Part shown: piece after piece, positions 33,364 to 42,222 of the stretch
Position numbering within the stretch: position 1 is the first letter of the stretch
Layout of the letters: the number at the start of each line of letters is the position of its first letter
DNA from: VRUE01 sp036557525
GTDB taxonomy: Bacteria; Actinomycetota; Thermoleophilia; Solirubrobacterales; 70-9
Direction: 5' to 3'
DNA length: 60,449 bases
NCBI GenBank assembly: GCA_036557525.1
Contig: DATBHH010000047.1
Span: 1-60,449 of the forward strand
Notes under the pieces: model-generated
What the model was told of the DNA's origin: nothing
The model's database searches: none
Seen by the model: the letters and a program-made list of their open reading frames with translations, nothing else
Translations under genes and position numbers: made by a program

Positions 33364-34484
33364 GCGTTCGCGTGCTGATCGCAGGTGGCGGCGTTGCCGC
33401 GCTCGAGGCGGCGATCGCCCTGCACGAGATCGCCGGGGATCGCGTCGAGGTGTCGATGTACGCGCCGCGCGAGGACTTCATCTACCGCCCGTTTGCGGTG
33501 TCGGCGCCGTACGGGGCGTCGCCGGCGATGCGCTACGACCTGGCGGAGCTGGCCGAGCGCTGCGGGGCCGTCTATCACCGGGCGACGATCGGATCCGTCG
33601 ACCCCGAGGCGCAGCGGGCCCACACCCATGACGGCGAGGAGATCGCCTACGACCATCTGATCGTCGCCTGTGGCACGCGACTGCTGGCCGGGATCTCGGG
33701 GGCGGTCACCTTCTGGGGCGTCGCCGACGACGGCCGAGTTCTCGACGTCGTCCGCGAACTGCGCGAGGGCAGTGTGAAGCGGCTTGCCTTCACGACGCCG
33801 GGCGGGGGCAGCTGGGCATTGCCGCTCTACGAGCTTGCTCTGCTGGCCGAGAGCGAGCTCTCCAAGCAGGGAGTCAAGGGCGCCAGCCTCGTCATCGTCA
33901 CACCCGAGGACTCGCCATTGCACATCTTCGGCCGCGCCGCGAGCGAGCGAGTGGGTGAGCTGGTCGCGGAGCGCGGTGTCGAGGTCGTGACGGGCGTGAC
34001 GCCGATCCGCTTCGAAGCAGGGCAAATCGCGGTCTCCCCGCAGGGGACCGTGGACGCCGACGCCGTCCTCAGCCTGCCCCGCATGGAAGGTCGCAGAATC
34101 GGCGGCATTCCCCACGATCCCGCCGGCTTCGTTCCGGTCGACGACTACGGCCGGGTACGGGGCGCGGGGCACGTTTACGCCGCCGGGGACGTGACCGCCT
34201 TCCCCGTCAAGCAGGGCGGGGTCGCGACCCAGCAGGCCGATGTCGTCGCCGAAGCGATCGCAGCGGAGCTCGGCTGCGACGTCGCCGCCGAGCCGCTCGA
34301 TCCCGTCCTGCGCGGAGTGCTCTGGACCGGCGCCAAGCCGCTGTACCTCACGGGTCACCTCTTCGGTGGTCACGGCGAAACGTCGAGTGCCGGCGAGGTG
34401 CCTCCGTGGGAGGGCGGCGAGGAGGACAAGCTCGTCGGCCGTTACCTGACGCCGTTCTTCGCCGAACTCACCGCCGCGGCCTGA
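33360..34484 (+). CDS. Sulfide:quinone oxidoreductase-like FAD protein
   Basis: A 374-residue flavoprotein (NAD(P)/FAD-dependent oxidoreductase). It has an N-terminal FAD loop (VLIAGGGVAALEAAIAL), DYDHLIVACGTR-like YDHLIVACGTR, and GHVYAAGDVTAFPVKQGGVA near the C-terminus. GGAGG stands six bases upstream of the ATG. The cysteines of true sulfide:quinone reductases are not evident, so the substrate is unknown; quinone reduction is possible. It begins a three-gene operon with the IMPase-like and PfkB genes, from the stress-island promoter at 33099-33195. Confidence 0.85.
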   Translation: MSVRVLIAGGGVAALEAAIALHEIAGDRVEVSMYAPREDFIYRPFAVSAPYGASPAMRYDLAELAERCGAVYHRATIGSVDPEAQRAHTHDGEEIAYDHLIVACGTRLLAGISGAVTFWGVADDGRVLDVVRELREGSVKRLAFTTPGGGSWALPLYELALLAESELSKQGVKGASLVIVTPEDSPLHIFGRAASERVGELVAERGVEVVTGVTPIRFEAGQIAVSPQGTVDADAVLSLPRMEGRRIGGIPHDPAGFVPVDDYGRVRGAGHVYAAGDVTAFPVKQGGVATQQADVVAEAIAAELGCDVAAEPLDPVLRGVLWTGAKPLYLTGHLFGGHGETSSAGEVPPWEGGEEDKLVGRYLTPFFAELTAAA

Positions 34485-34492
34485 GGGCCTCC

Positions 34493-35302
34493 GTGCCCGA
34501 TCTCGCGCAACGGATCAGCGCAAGATTGCTGCTCGCGGCGGAGCGGGCGGTGGACAGCGGCGTTCAGGAACTGCGCGGCGGCCGCGCCCACATCGGCGCG
34601 CTGATCGCGAAGGGCGACCGCGATTTCGCCACCGACGTCGACCTCCAGGTCGAAAGCGTCGTCCGTGCGTCGCTGGCCGCCGCCACGCCGGAGATCCCGC
34701 TTCTCGGCGAGGAGGGTGGTGTCGACCGGACCGCCGCCGGGCCGCGCTGGGTGCTCGACCCGATCGACGGCACGATCAACTTCAGCAAGGACAGCCCGCT
34801 GTGCGCGATCTCGCTCTCGCTCGTCGTCGATGGGCAGCCCGTGCTCGGCATCGTCGACACGCCCTTCCTCGGTGAGCGCTTCGTCGCCAGGGCGGGTGGC
34901 GGTGCCTATCTGAACGGCGTCAGAATCGGCGTCTCGGAGGTTGCGACGTTGGAGGAGGCGGTGGTCGCCCTGGCCGACTTCAAGGTGGGAGTCGGATCGG
35001 AGGAGGAGAATCGCGTCCACCTCGCGCTCGTCCACCGGCTCGCTCGGGAGTGCCTTCGGGTGCGGATGCACGGCTCGGCTGCACTCGACCTCGCCTGGCT
35101 GGCCGCCGGTCGGGTGCACGTGACGGCGATGCTCTCGAATCTGCCGTGGGACGTGACCGCCGGTCTGCTGCTGGTCCGCGAGGCGGGCGGCGCCGTCTAC
35201 GACTTCGACGGCAGTCCGCACGACGCGGCGTCCCGCTTCACGATCGCATCGCACCCGACCCTGGTCGAGCGGGTCGGGGCCCTGGTCCGGGAGTCGATGT
35301 GA
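34493..35302 (+). CDS. Inositol monophosphatase family protein
   Basis: A 269-residue Mg-dependent sugar phosphatase of the IMPase/FBPase/CysQ superfamily. Metal-binding motifs: LLGEEGG, VLDPIDGTINFSKD, and the C-terminal GAAVYDF region with ALDLAWLAAGRV and NLPWDVTAGLLLV before it. The GTG at 34493 is chosen as the first start after the preceding stop; the ORF without it would run through the previous gene. It ends with TGA overlapping the next gene (GTGA). Possible substrates: inositol phosphate, fructose bisphosphate or PAP. Confidence 0.88.
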   Translation: MPDLAQRISARLLLAAERAVDSGVQELRGGRAHIGALIAKGDRDFATDVDLQVESVVRASLAAATPEIPLLGEEGGVDRTAAGPRWVLDPIDGTINFSKDSPLCAISLSLVVDGQPVLGIVDTPFLGERFVARAGGGAYLNGVRIGVSEVATLEEAVVALADFKVGVGSEEENRVHLALVHRLARECLRVRMHGSAALDLAWLAAGRVHVTAMLSNLPWDVTAGLLLVREAGGAVYDFDGSPHDAASRFTIASHPTLVERVGALVRESM

Positions 35303-36273
35303 GGGGGGCGGACCGAGACGACGGGCACGTGGTCGTCTTCGCCCCGGCACCGGTCCTCACGATCACGATCGAGCCCGGGACCGATCGGCCGGAGGTTCAT
35401 CTCCACGCCGGCGGTCAGGGGTTCTGGGTCGCGCACCTCGCGGCAACGCTGGGCGCCGGCGTCACCCTCTGCTGCGCCCTCGGCGGCGAGCCCGGCCTGG
35501 TCCTTCGCGGGTTGATCGAAAGCGCCGATCGGATGACGCTGAGAGCGGTCGAGTCGGCGACCCCAAACGGCGTGTATATCCATGATCGACGGGGCGGCTC
35601 GCGGGAGGAGGTCGTCAATGTGGAGAGCCGCGAGCTCGGCCGGCACACCGCGGACGAGTTGTACGGGGTCGCTCTGGGAGCCGGCCTCGATGCGGACCTG
35701 ACGTTGATCACGGGGTGCCAGCCCTTCGACGTCGTGCCGGCCGATCTCTACCGTCGACTCGTCTCCGATCTGCGGGCGAACGGCAAACGCGTGATCGCCG
35801 ACGTCACCGGGCCGTCGCTACGCGCGACGCTGGAAGGCGGGACCGACCTGCTTCGGATAAGCGACAGCGAGGCGGTGGAAGAGGGCTATGCGGGCGATAC
35901 CGCTGCACCGAGTCTGGTCCGGGCCGCGCGCGCGTTGCTGGGCTCCGGGGCCGCCAATGTCCTTCTCTCACGCGCCTCCGAGCCGGCGATCCTGGTCTCC
36001 CGGGAAGCGCGCCCCCAGCTGATCGAGCTCGCGGGCCCGGTCTTCGAGGCGCTCGACCACACCGGGACCGGCGACTCGATGTTCGCGGCGACCGGCGTCG
36101 GCTTGGCTCGAGGCATGGAGATGCTCGAGGCCCTGCGCCTCGGAATGGCCGCCGGCGCCCTGAATGCGACCCGGCGCGGGCTCGGAACCGGCACCCGGCA
36201 GGAGATCGAACAGCTCGCGGCCCATGTCCGGACCCGACCGCTTGACGCTCGCGAGGGAGAGCTCGCCGGCTGA
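35299..36273 (+). CDS. PfkB-family sugar kinase
   Basis: A ribokinase-fold kinase of 324 residues: the glycine-rich HAGGQGFWVAHLAATLGAGV at the N-terminus and the C-terminal signature DHTGTGDSMFAATGVGLARG containing the catalytic Asp. GTG 35299 overlaps the previous stop. It resembles minor phosphofructokinases such as Rv2029c (PfkB) in the DosR regulon; phosphorylation of fructose-6-phosphate, tagatose-6-phosphate or 1-phosphofructose is possible. The stop codon overlaps the beginning of the next promoter element. Confidence 0.88.
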   Translation: MRGADRDDGHVVVFAPAPVLTITIEPGTDRPEVHLHAGGQGFWVAHLAATLGAGVTLCCALGGEPGLVLRGLIESADRMTLRAVESATPNGVYIHDRRGGSREEVVNVESRELGRHTADELYGVALGAGLDADLTLITGCQPFDVVPADLYRRLVSDLRANGKRVIADVTGPSLRATLEGGTDLLRISDSEAVEEGYAGDTAAPSLVRAARALLGSGAANVLLSRASEPAILVSREARPQLIELAGPVFEALDHTGTGDSMFAATGVGLARGMEMLEALRLGMAAGALNATRRGLGTGTRQEIEQLAAHVRTRPLDAREGELAG

Positions 36274-36274
36274 T

Positions 36275-36339
36275 CCGGGAAATCCACGCGATCGATGTAG
36301 CGAAGCCCGGATGGCCGACCCGTGACGCATGCGTACGGT
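36275..36339 (+). promoter_or_regulatory. Stress-island promoter element (instance e), for ABC transporter
   Basis: CCGG at 36275, CCAC at 36284, GATG at 36310 (26 after CCAC) and TACGGT at 36334 (24 after GATG). CGCGAT (six bases) lies between TACGGT and the GTG at 36346, which argues for that start in a leaderless mRNA. Confidence 0.55.
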
Positions 36340-36345
36340 CGCGAT

Positions 36346-37131
36346 GTGGAAACCATTGGGAATCAGCGAGACAGCCGGCCGGGCCCGGTGCTCAAGGCCC
36401 GCTCTCTGAAGCGGACCTACGGCTCCGGTGCCACGGTAGTGCGGGCGCTCGACGGTGTCGATCTCGCCGTCGCCGAGGGCGAGATGGTCGCGATCATGGG
36501 GCCCTCGGGCTCGGGCAAGAGCACGCTGCTGCACATCCTCGGCGCGCTCGACCGCCCCGACGGCGGCTCGGTCGAGATATCCGGGCGCCGCTACGACGAC
36601 CTTTCTGATCACGAGCTGACCAGGCTGCGCGGCGACGTGTTCGGCTTCGTCTTCCAGTTCTTCAACCTGCTGCCGACCCTGACCGCGGCGGAGAACGTGC
36701 TTCTGCCTGCGCTGGTCAACGGCGAGCGCCCGGGCAGGCGGGCCGCCAGGGTCGACGAGCTGATGAACCTGGTCGGCCTCGGCGACCGGGCTTCGCACCT
36801 TCCCACCGAGCTCTCGGGCGGCGAGCAGCAGCGGGTCGCGATCGCAAGGGCCCTCCTGCGCGAGCCAACCGTGGTCCTCGCCGACGAGCCGACCGGCAAC
36901 CTCGACTCGGCCAGCGGCGCAACGGTGATGGCGCTGCTGCGGAGGGTGGTGGACCGCGGTCAGACCGTGGTCATGGTGACGCACGACCCGAGCGCCGCGG
37001 CGCTCGCTGACCGAGTCATCTTCCTCCGCGATGGCCGCATCGCCGGCGAGGTGTCGGGCGGCGACACCGACAAGGTGATCGACGCCTTCCGCGGCGTCGA
37101 GACCGGCGCCCGCGGGCGAGCGGTGGCATGA
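36346..37131 (+). CDS. ABC transporter ATP-binding protein (MacB/LolD type)
   Basis: The 261-residue ATPase has Walker A MGPSGSGKSTLLHIL, Q-loop FVFQFFNLLPTLT, signature LSGGEQQRVAIARALL, Walker B VVLADEPTGNLDS and H-loop VTHDPSAAA. This is the subfamily that partners FtsX/MacB-type permeases for lipoprotein or antimicrobial handling. GTG 36346 is preferred to the GTG at 36322 because it stands six bases after a -10 box; the upstream GTG would lie inside the regulatory element. It overlaps the permease by four bases. Confidence 0.9.
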   Translation: METIGNQRDSRPGPVLKARSLKRTYGSGATVVRALDGVDLAVAEGEMVAIMGPSGSGKSTLLHILGALDRPDGGSVEISGRRYDDLSDHELTRLRGDVFGFVFQFFNLLPTLTAAENVLLPALVNGERPGRRAARVDELMNLVGLGDRASHLPTELSGGEQQRVAIARALLREPTVVLADEPTGNLDSASGATVMALLRRVVDRGQTVVMVTHDPSAAALADRVIFLRDGRIAGEVSGGDTDKVIDAFRGVETGARGRAVA

Positions 37132-39722
37132 GCGGCCGGGCTCTTCCCCACGGCGCCCGCCTGCGGAGCTTCGGCGCCGTCGGGCTGCGCTCGCTGCGGG
37201 CGCGGCCGCTGCGCTCGCTGCTCACGACCGCCGGAATCGTCCTCGGGGTAGGGATGGCATTCGGTGTCCTGATCCTGGTCGCGACAATTCACTCGACCTT
37301 CAACAACCTCTACGACGCCGTCTACGGGAACACCAGCCTGATCGTCTCCGGCAAGTCGGGGGTCGGCTCGGTACCGGCGGGCACGCTGCCGAAGGTGCGG
37401 CGGGTCGAAGGCGTGAAGGGGGCCAGCGGAACCGTCTACGGCGTATATCGGCTGATCGAAGACGGTCGCGTCAACACCTCCCGGACCTCGACTCTGTTCG
37501 TCGCAGGGGTCGACTTCGACGCTCCGAACACCGCGGGCGCGACGACCGTCGAAGGGCATGACCCGCGCCGCGGCGACGAGATCGAGATCGAGAAGACCTG
37601 GGCCGAACAGCATGGCTACGCGCTCGGCGACACCGTCCGGCTCGCGACCCCGTCCGGCGCAGCGGCGATGCGGGTGGGCGGGATCTATGAATTCGCCTCG
37701 AGCATCGATCTCGGCGGCTACGGAACCGCGGCGATGCCGGTCACTACGGCGCGCCGGCTGACCGGCAAACGCGGGAGCTGGGACGAGGTCAGCGTGATCG
37801 TCGAAGACGGCGCCTCCGTCGACGCCGTCCAGCGCAGGATCGAAGCGTTGACGGGCCCCGGCGTCGAGGTCAGGACTCCGGCGGGGTTGGGCGAAGAAGC
37901 CGATGAATCGCTGGCCGGACTCGACATCGTCCTCTACTTCTTTTCCGGAATGGCGCTGTTCGTCGGCGCCTTCCTGATCCTCAACTCCTTCAACATGACG
38001 GTGCTGCAGCGGATCCGCGAGATCGGCACCCTGCGCGCGCTGGGCGCCTCGCGCCGTCGGATCGCCGTCTCGATCGTGCGGGAGGCGTTGATCCTGGGGG
38101 CGATCGGGTGCGTCTTCGGGCTCGGGCTGGGCGTCGGACTCGCCTACCTCCTGGCGGAAGTGATGCGCAGCCTGTTCGGGCTGCCGGTCTCCTCGCTGGA
38201 CGTCACCACAGGCTCGGCGATCGCGGCGATCCTCGTCGGGCTGCTGGCGACGATCGCCGGGGCGCTGTATCCGGGCCTGCGGGCCGGACGCGTGCCGCCG
38301 ATCAGGGCGCTCACCGGCTCTGGCGGGGCCGCCCAGCGCGCGGGTCTGCGCCGCGCCCTGGTCGGGCTGGCGTTGTTCCTCCCCGGCCTCGCGATCGGCG
38401 GCCTCTTCTGGTTCAGCAACCAGGGCGAAAACGCCCTTGCGGCGATCGTCGGCGTCGGCTCGACCGTCGTCATGTTCGTCGGCATGGTGCTTCTCGCTCC
38501 GTTCGTGGTGATGCCCGTGATCCGCGTTCTGACCTGGCCCGTGAGGGCGCTTATGCCGGCTGAGGGAAGGCTCGCCTCCGACTCGCTGCGAGCCAACGCG
38601 CTCCGCACGTCAGCGACCGCGGCGGCGTTGGTCGTGACCCTCTCGGTCGTCATCGTCGACTCGATGATGAGCGCCAGCTTCGTCGGCTCGATCTCGGACG
38701 AGATCAATGCTCGTTTCGCCCGCGACCTGACGATTCAGCCGCTCGACTACAGCGAATACGGCGCCCCCAGCAGCGGCCTGGCGCCTTCTCTGCGCCGGCG
38801 GATCGCCGCGCTGCCCGCATCCGCCACGGTGACGCCCCGGCGGGTCGTCTTTACCCGCGACCTGCCCGGCGGCGGCGAACCGGGGCTGCTGGTGGCAGTC
38901 GATCCGACGGCCTGGCCCCGGGTCGATCACAGCGAATACGTGGGCAGCGGCACGGCCCAGGCGATGGCCGGGCTCTCGAGGGGCGGCGTCGTCCTCGGCA
39001 AGGGCTATTCGGAGAACATCGGGGTCGGGGTCGGCGAAAGGATCCTGCTCAAGGGCCCCTCCGGGAGCCGCCGGGCGCCGGTCGTCGGGCTGCTGGAAAC
39101 CTTCGAAGCGAGCGGCGACGAGGTGGTGGTGTCGCTGGCCACGATGAAGGAGATCTACGGCATCACAACCGACAGCCAGCTCGCGGTGACGGCGCGCTCG
39201 GCGGCCGACCGCAGGCCGCTGGCGGCGTCCATCAACCGACTGCTGGCGCATGACTACCCCGGGGTCGAAGCGGTCTCCAACCAGAAGCTGAAGGAAGGCT
39301 ACGAAGAACAGATCAACCAGCAGTTCGCGTTCTTCAACGCGATCATCGGGATCGCCGTGATCGTCGGCCTGCTGGGGATCATCAACGCCCTCTCGATGTC
39401 CGTGATCGAACGGACCCGTGAGATCGGGGTGCTGCGGGCGCTCGGCGGGTCGCGCTGGCGGGTCCGGCGAACGATGCTCGATGAGAGCCTGCTGATCTCG
39501 CTCGCCGGCTGCCTGGCCGGGATCGCCGCCGGGTTGCTGGTCGGCTTCGTCTGGATCGTCTCGGTCCGGGAAAGCACCCTGACTGCGCTCGACATCATCG
39601 TCCCGATCGGCACCCTGGTCCTGATTGCCGCGCTCGGCATCGTGATGGGCACGCTCGCCGCGATCGTTCCCGCCCGTAGCGCTGCCCGGCTCAACCCGCT
39701 ACAGGCGCTGACCTACGAGTAG
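37128..39722 (+). CDS. ABC transporter permease (FtsX/MacB-like, double module)
   Basis: An 864-residue permease. Residues ~20-40 are the first helix; a large extracytoplasmic domain follows; three helices (about 270-400) then a second extracytoplasmic domain and three more helices (740-850). Both helix groups have the FtsX signature (IREIGTLRALGASRRRIAVSI and REIGVLRALGGSRWRVRRTML). This is the tandem-module layout of large MacB-type exporters. With the ATPase it probably moves lipid or peptide from the membrane; no accessory lipoprotein is nearby. Confidence 0.9.
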   Translation: MSGRALPHGARLRSFGAVGLRSLRARPLRSLLTTAGIVLGVGMAFGVLILVATIHSTFNNLYDAVYGNTSLIVSGKSGVGSVPAGTLPKVRRVEGVKGASGTVYGVYRLIEDGRVNTSRTSTLFVAGVDFDAPNTAGATTVEGHDPRRGDEIEIEKTWAEQHGYALGDTVRLATPSGAAAMRVGGIYEFASSIDLGGYGTAAMPVTTARRLTGKRGSWDEVSVIVEDGASVDAVQRRIEALTGPGVEVRTPAGLGEEADESLAGLDIVLYFFSGMALFVGAFLILNSFNMTVLQRIREIGTLRALGASRRRIAVSIVREALILGAIGCVFGLGLGVGLAYLLAEVMRSLFGLPVSSLDVTTGSAIAAILVGLLATIAGALYPGLRAGRVPPIRALTGSGGAAQRAGLRRALVGLALFLPGLAIGGLFWFSNQGENALAAIVGVGSTVVMFVGMVLLAPFVVMPVIRVLTWPVRALMPAEGRLASDSLRANALRTSATAAALVVTLSVVIVDSMMSASFVGSISDEINARFARDLTIQPLDYSEYGAPSSGLAPSLRRRIAALPASATVTPRRVVFTRDLPGGGEPGLLVAVDPTAWPRVDHSEYVGSGTAQAMAGLSRGGVVLGKGYSENIGVGVGERILLKGPSGSRRAPVVGLLETFEASGDEVVVSLATMKEIYGITTDSQLAVTARSAADRRPLAASINRLLAHDYPGVEAVSNQKLKEGYEEQINQQFAFFNAIIGIAVIVGLLGIINALSMSVIERTREIGVLRALGGSRWRVRRTMLDESLLISLAGCLAGIAAGLLVGFVWIVSVRESTLTALDIIVPIGTLVLIAALGIVMGTLAAIVPARSAARLNPLQALTYE

Positions 39723-39737
39723 CGGACGAGCGGGCCC

Positions 39738-40475
39738 CTACGCGGTGCGGCGGCGCAGGGTGCCCGCGCCCAGCGCCAGCGCGAGGAGGATCGCGAGCAG
39801 CACCACCGCGAGGTCGGCCAGCCCGCCGGCGCCGAGGTCGCCTTCGAGGGTCACCCTGCGCAGGGCTTCGAAGGCATAGGTCAACGGCAGGGCGTAGGAG
39901 ATCGCGTGGAGGACCGGCGCCATCTGGTCGCGGGGGACGAAGAGGCCGCAGAGGAGGAGCTGGGGGAAGACGATCGCGGGCATGAACTGGACCGCCTGGA
40001 ACTCGGTCCGGGCGAAGGCGCTGACGAAGAGCCCGAGCGCCATCCCGAGCAGGGCGTTGGACGCGGCCAGCGCCATGACCAGCACCGTGGCGCCCGCGGT
40101 TTCCAGGCCGAGCAGGCCGAACGCGACCGCAGCCGCGATCACCGCCTGAAGGGCGCCGACGACGGCGAAGGCGATCCCGTAGCCGGCGAGCACGTCGAGC
40201 TTGGCGAGCGGCAGGGTCATCAGGCGCTCGAGGGTCCCCGTCGTCCGCTCGCGCAGCATCGTGATCGAGGTGACGACGAACATCGTGCTGAACGGAAACA
40301 GCCCGACCAGGGGCCCGCCGACCTGCTGGAAGGCGCCGAGATCGCTGTCGAAGACGCCGCGCAGCAGGGTCAGCAGGAACGGCGAGATCCCGAGCATGAG
40401 CAGGACGGTCCGGGGATCGCGGCGGAGCTGCGTCAGCACCCGCGCCGCCACCGCGACAGTCGATCGTGCGCTCAC
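39738..40475 (-). CDS. ABC-2 type transporter permease
   Basis: A 245-residue membrane protein with six helices and the ABC-2 motif RERTTGTLERLMTLPLAKLDVL. The adjacent ATPase at 40472 overlaps by four bases, so they form an exporter. Substrate unknown. It converges with the MacB-like gene with 15 bases between stops. Confidence 0.9.
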   Translation of the reverse strand: MSARSTVAVAARVLTQLRRDPRTVLLMLGISPFLLTLLRGVFDSDLGAFQQVGGPLVGLFPFSTMFVVTSITMLRERTTGTLERLMTLPLAKLDVLAGYGIAFAVVGALQAVIAAAVAFGLLGLETAGATVLVMALAASNALLGMALGLFVSAFARTEFQAVQFMPAIVFPQLLLCGLFVPRDQMAPVLHAISYALPLTYAFEALRRVTLEGDLGAGGLADLAVVLLAILLALALGAGTLRRRTA

Positions 40476-41182
40476 GCCGAGGTCCCCCCCTCGATCAGGG
40501 CCAGGAATGCCTGGTCCAGGTCGTGGTGGCCGCTGCGTCGCCGCAGCTCCGCCGGGCTCTCGGCCGCGAGCAGCTCTCCCTCGCGCATCAGCAGCAGGTT
40601 GTCGCAGTGCTCGGCCTCCTCCATCACGTGGCTGGAGACGAGCAGCGTCGCGCCGCCCGCCGCCAGGGCGCGAAAACTGGACCAGAGGTCGCGGCGCAGC
40701 AGCGGGTCGAGGCCGACCGTCGGCTCGTCGAGGACCAGCACCGGCGGCCGCCCGAGCATCGCCGTGGCCAGCGAGACGCGCGCCTGCTGACCGCCGGAGA
40801 GCCGCGAGACGATCTGGTCGGCGTGGGAGTCGAGGGAGACCGTCGCGATCACCTCGTCGGCCTGCTCCGGGCCGACGCCCAGCACGCGACCGAAGAAGCG
40901 CAGGTTCTCGCGCACGGTGAGGTCGCCGTAAACCGAGGGTTCCTGGGTGAGGTAGCCGACCCGCGATCGCAGCGACGGGGACCCCGCCGGCTCGCCGAGG
41001 ACCGAAACCCGTCCCGAGGCGACCACCTGGACGCCGACTATGGCCCTCATCAAGGTCGTCTTCCCGCAGCCACTGGGCCCGAGCAGACCGGTCACGGCGC
41101 CGGTTGGGACCCGGCAGCTCAACTCATGGAGGACCTCTCTCCTCCCGCGCCAGACGGTGAGCCGCTCGACCGCGATCGCCAT
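40472..41182 (-). CDS. ABC transporter ATP-binding protein
   Basis: A 236-residue ATPase with Walker A GLLGPSGCGKTTLMRAI, Q-loop VGYLTQEPSV, signature RLSGGQQARVSLATAML, Walker B VLVLDEPTVGLDPL and H-loop SSHVMEEAEHC. It is the partner of the ABC-2 permease that follows. The C-terminal end (RRRSGHHDLDQAFLALI) fits drug-exporter-type ATPases. Confidence 0.92.
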   Translation of the reverse strand: MAIAVERLTVWRGRREVLHELSCRVPTGAVTGLLGPSGCGKTTLMRAIVGVQVVASGRVSVLGEPAGSPSLRSRVGYLTQEPSVYGDLTVRENLRFFGRVLGVGPEQADEVIATVSLDSHADQIVSRLSGGQQARVSLATAMLGRPPVLVLDEPTVGLDPLLRRDLWSSFRALAAGGATLLVSSHVMEEAEHCDNLLLMREGELLAAESPAELRRRSGHHDLDQAFLALIEGGTSA

Positions 41183-41215
41183 CAGGCCCCAAGGTAGCCG
41201 CGGCGAAAGACGCGC

Positions 41216-42046
41216 TCAGCCGCTCGCGAAGACTTTCTCGATCGGTCCCGGTCCGGGGATCTTCGGCTTGTTCGGCAGCGCCGGCCCGATCAGCTTGCCG
41301 GGAAGGTGCGGCGGGGCGTAGGTCTCGACCTCGATCGTCGGGTGCAGCCAGTAGGCGAGGGGGTGCTTGACCCAGTGGCGCAGCTTCGGCGGGAACGGGA
41401 CCTTGCAGCTGAAATAGAGCTCGAGCGGTGGGGTGGTCACCTCGAGCACATCGGACGTCGCATCGACCTGGCCCTGGAACGGCAGCGGCGGGAACCAGCT
41501 CTGGCCGAAGGGGTGATACCACCAGGTGTTGCTCCAGCTCCCGACCTCGGTCGCGCCTCCGTTCAGCGGCCCGGTCAGGAGATGGCACGACGGCGTGAGC
41601 GGCAGCGATGGCACCGGCCCGGCCGGGACACGGTCGTTGTGGACGACGCTCAGGGTCAGGTACACCGAGCCGTCGAGCCAGTACTTGCCCGGCTTGTCGA
41701 TCTCCCCTCGGATCGCGAACCCGTTTTTGTACTCGCTGGGACCCCAGGCGACCACGGCGCCGCTTCCGGATCCCGGGGGACCCTGCTGCCCGGGCAGCCC
41801 CTCGAGCCCCTGCGGACCCTGCTGGTTCCACTGCACCAGCGTGGATCCCGACGGACACGAGCCGGTCGTGCTGAGGCTCAGCACCTGATCGACGTTGGCG
41901 CAGGCGGTGATCACCGGACCGCTTTGCTCGCTGCCCACGGCCCAGCCGGCACCGGTGGCCGCCAGCACGAGCGCCGTCAGGGCCACGAACATGGCCGGGC
42001 TCGGACGGCGGGCCCGCATGCGGCGGTGGCCTTCGCCGGCGCTCAT
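41216..42046 (-). CDS. Secreted protein with short collagen-like stretch
   Basis: A 276-residue protein with a signal-anchor (MFVALTALVLAATGAGWAVG), then CANVDQVLSLSTTGSCPSGS with two cysteines, and a run of Gly-X-Y triplets (GPQGLEGLPGQQGPPG). The remainder is Trp/Pro/Tyr-rich (SNTWWYHPFGQSWFPPLPF) without a recognised fold. This head (TM, two Cys around a loop, collagen-like stretch, variable C-terminal domain) is a common layout of surface proteins of high-GC bacteria. Function unknown. Confidence 0.72.
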   Translation of the reverse strand: MSAGEGHRRMRARRPSPAMFVALTALVLAATGAGWAVGSEQSGPVITACANVDQVLSLSTTGSCPSGSTLVQWNQQGPQGLEGLPGQQGPPGSGSGAVVAWGPSEYKNGFAIRGEIDKPGKYWLDGSVYLTLSVVHNDRVPAGPVPSLPLTPSCHLLTGPLNGGATEVGSWSNTWWYHPFGQSWFPPLPFQGQVDATSDVLEVTTPPLELYFSCKVPFPPKLRHWVKHPLAYWLHPTIEVETYAPPHLPGKLIGPALPNKPKIPGPGPIEKVFASG

Positions 42047-42222
42047 TCCAGTCGCCTCGCCTGGCTCCGAGTGGGTTTCCTATCGTGCATCCTGCGCCTG
42101 CCGGCATCCTATAGCCGCCGGCGCGAATTGGCGCGCGGTCGAGAAACGAGAGGAGCGCTGACGCCGGTCGTCCGCGACGACGCAGTTTGTCAGCGCCCGC
42201 ATCCGCCACAATCGGACCCACA

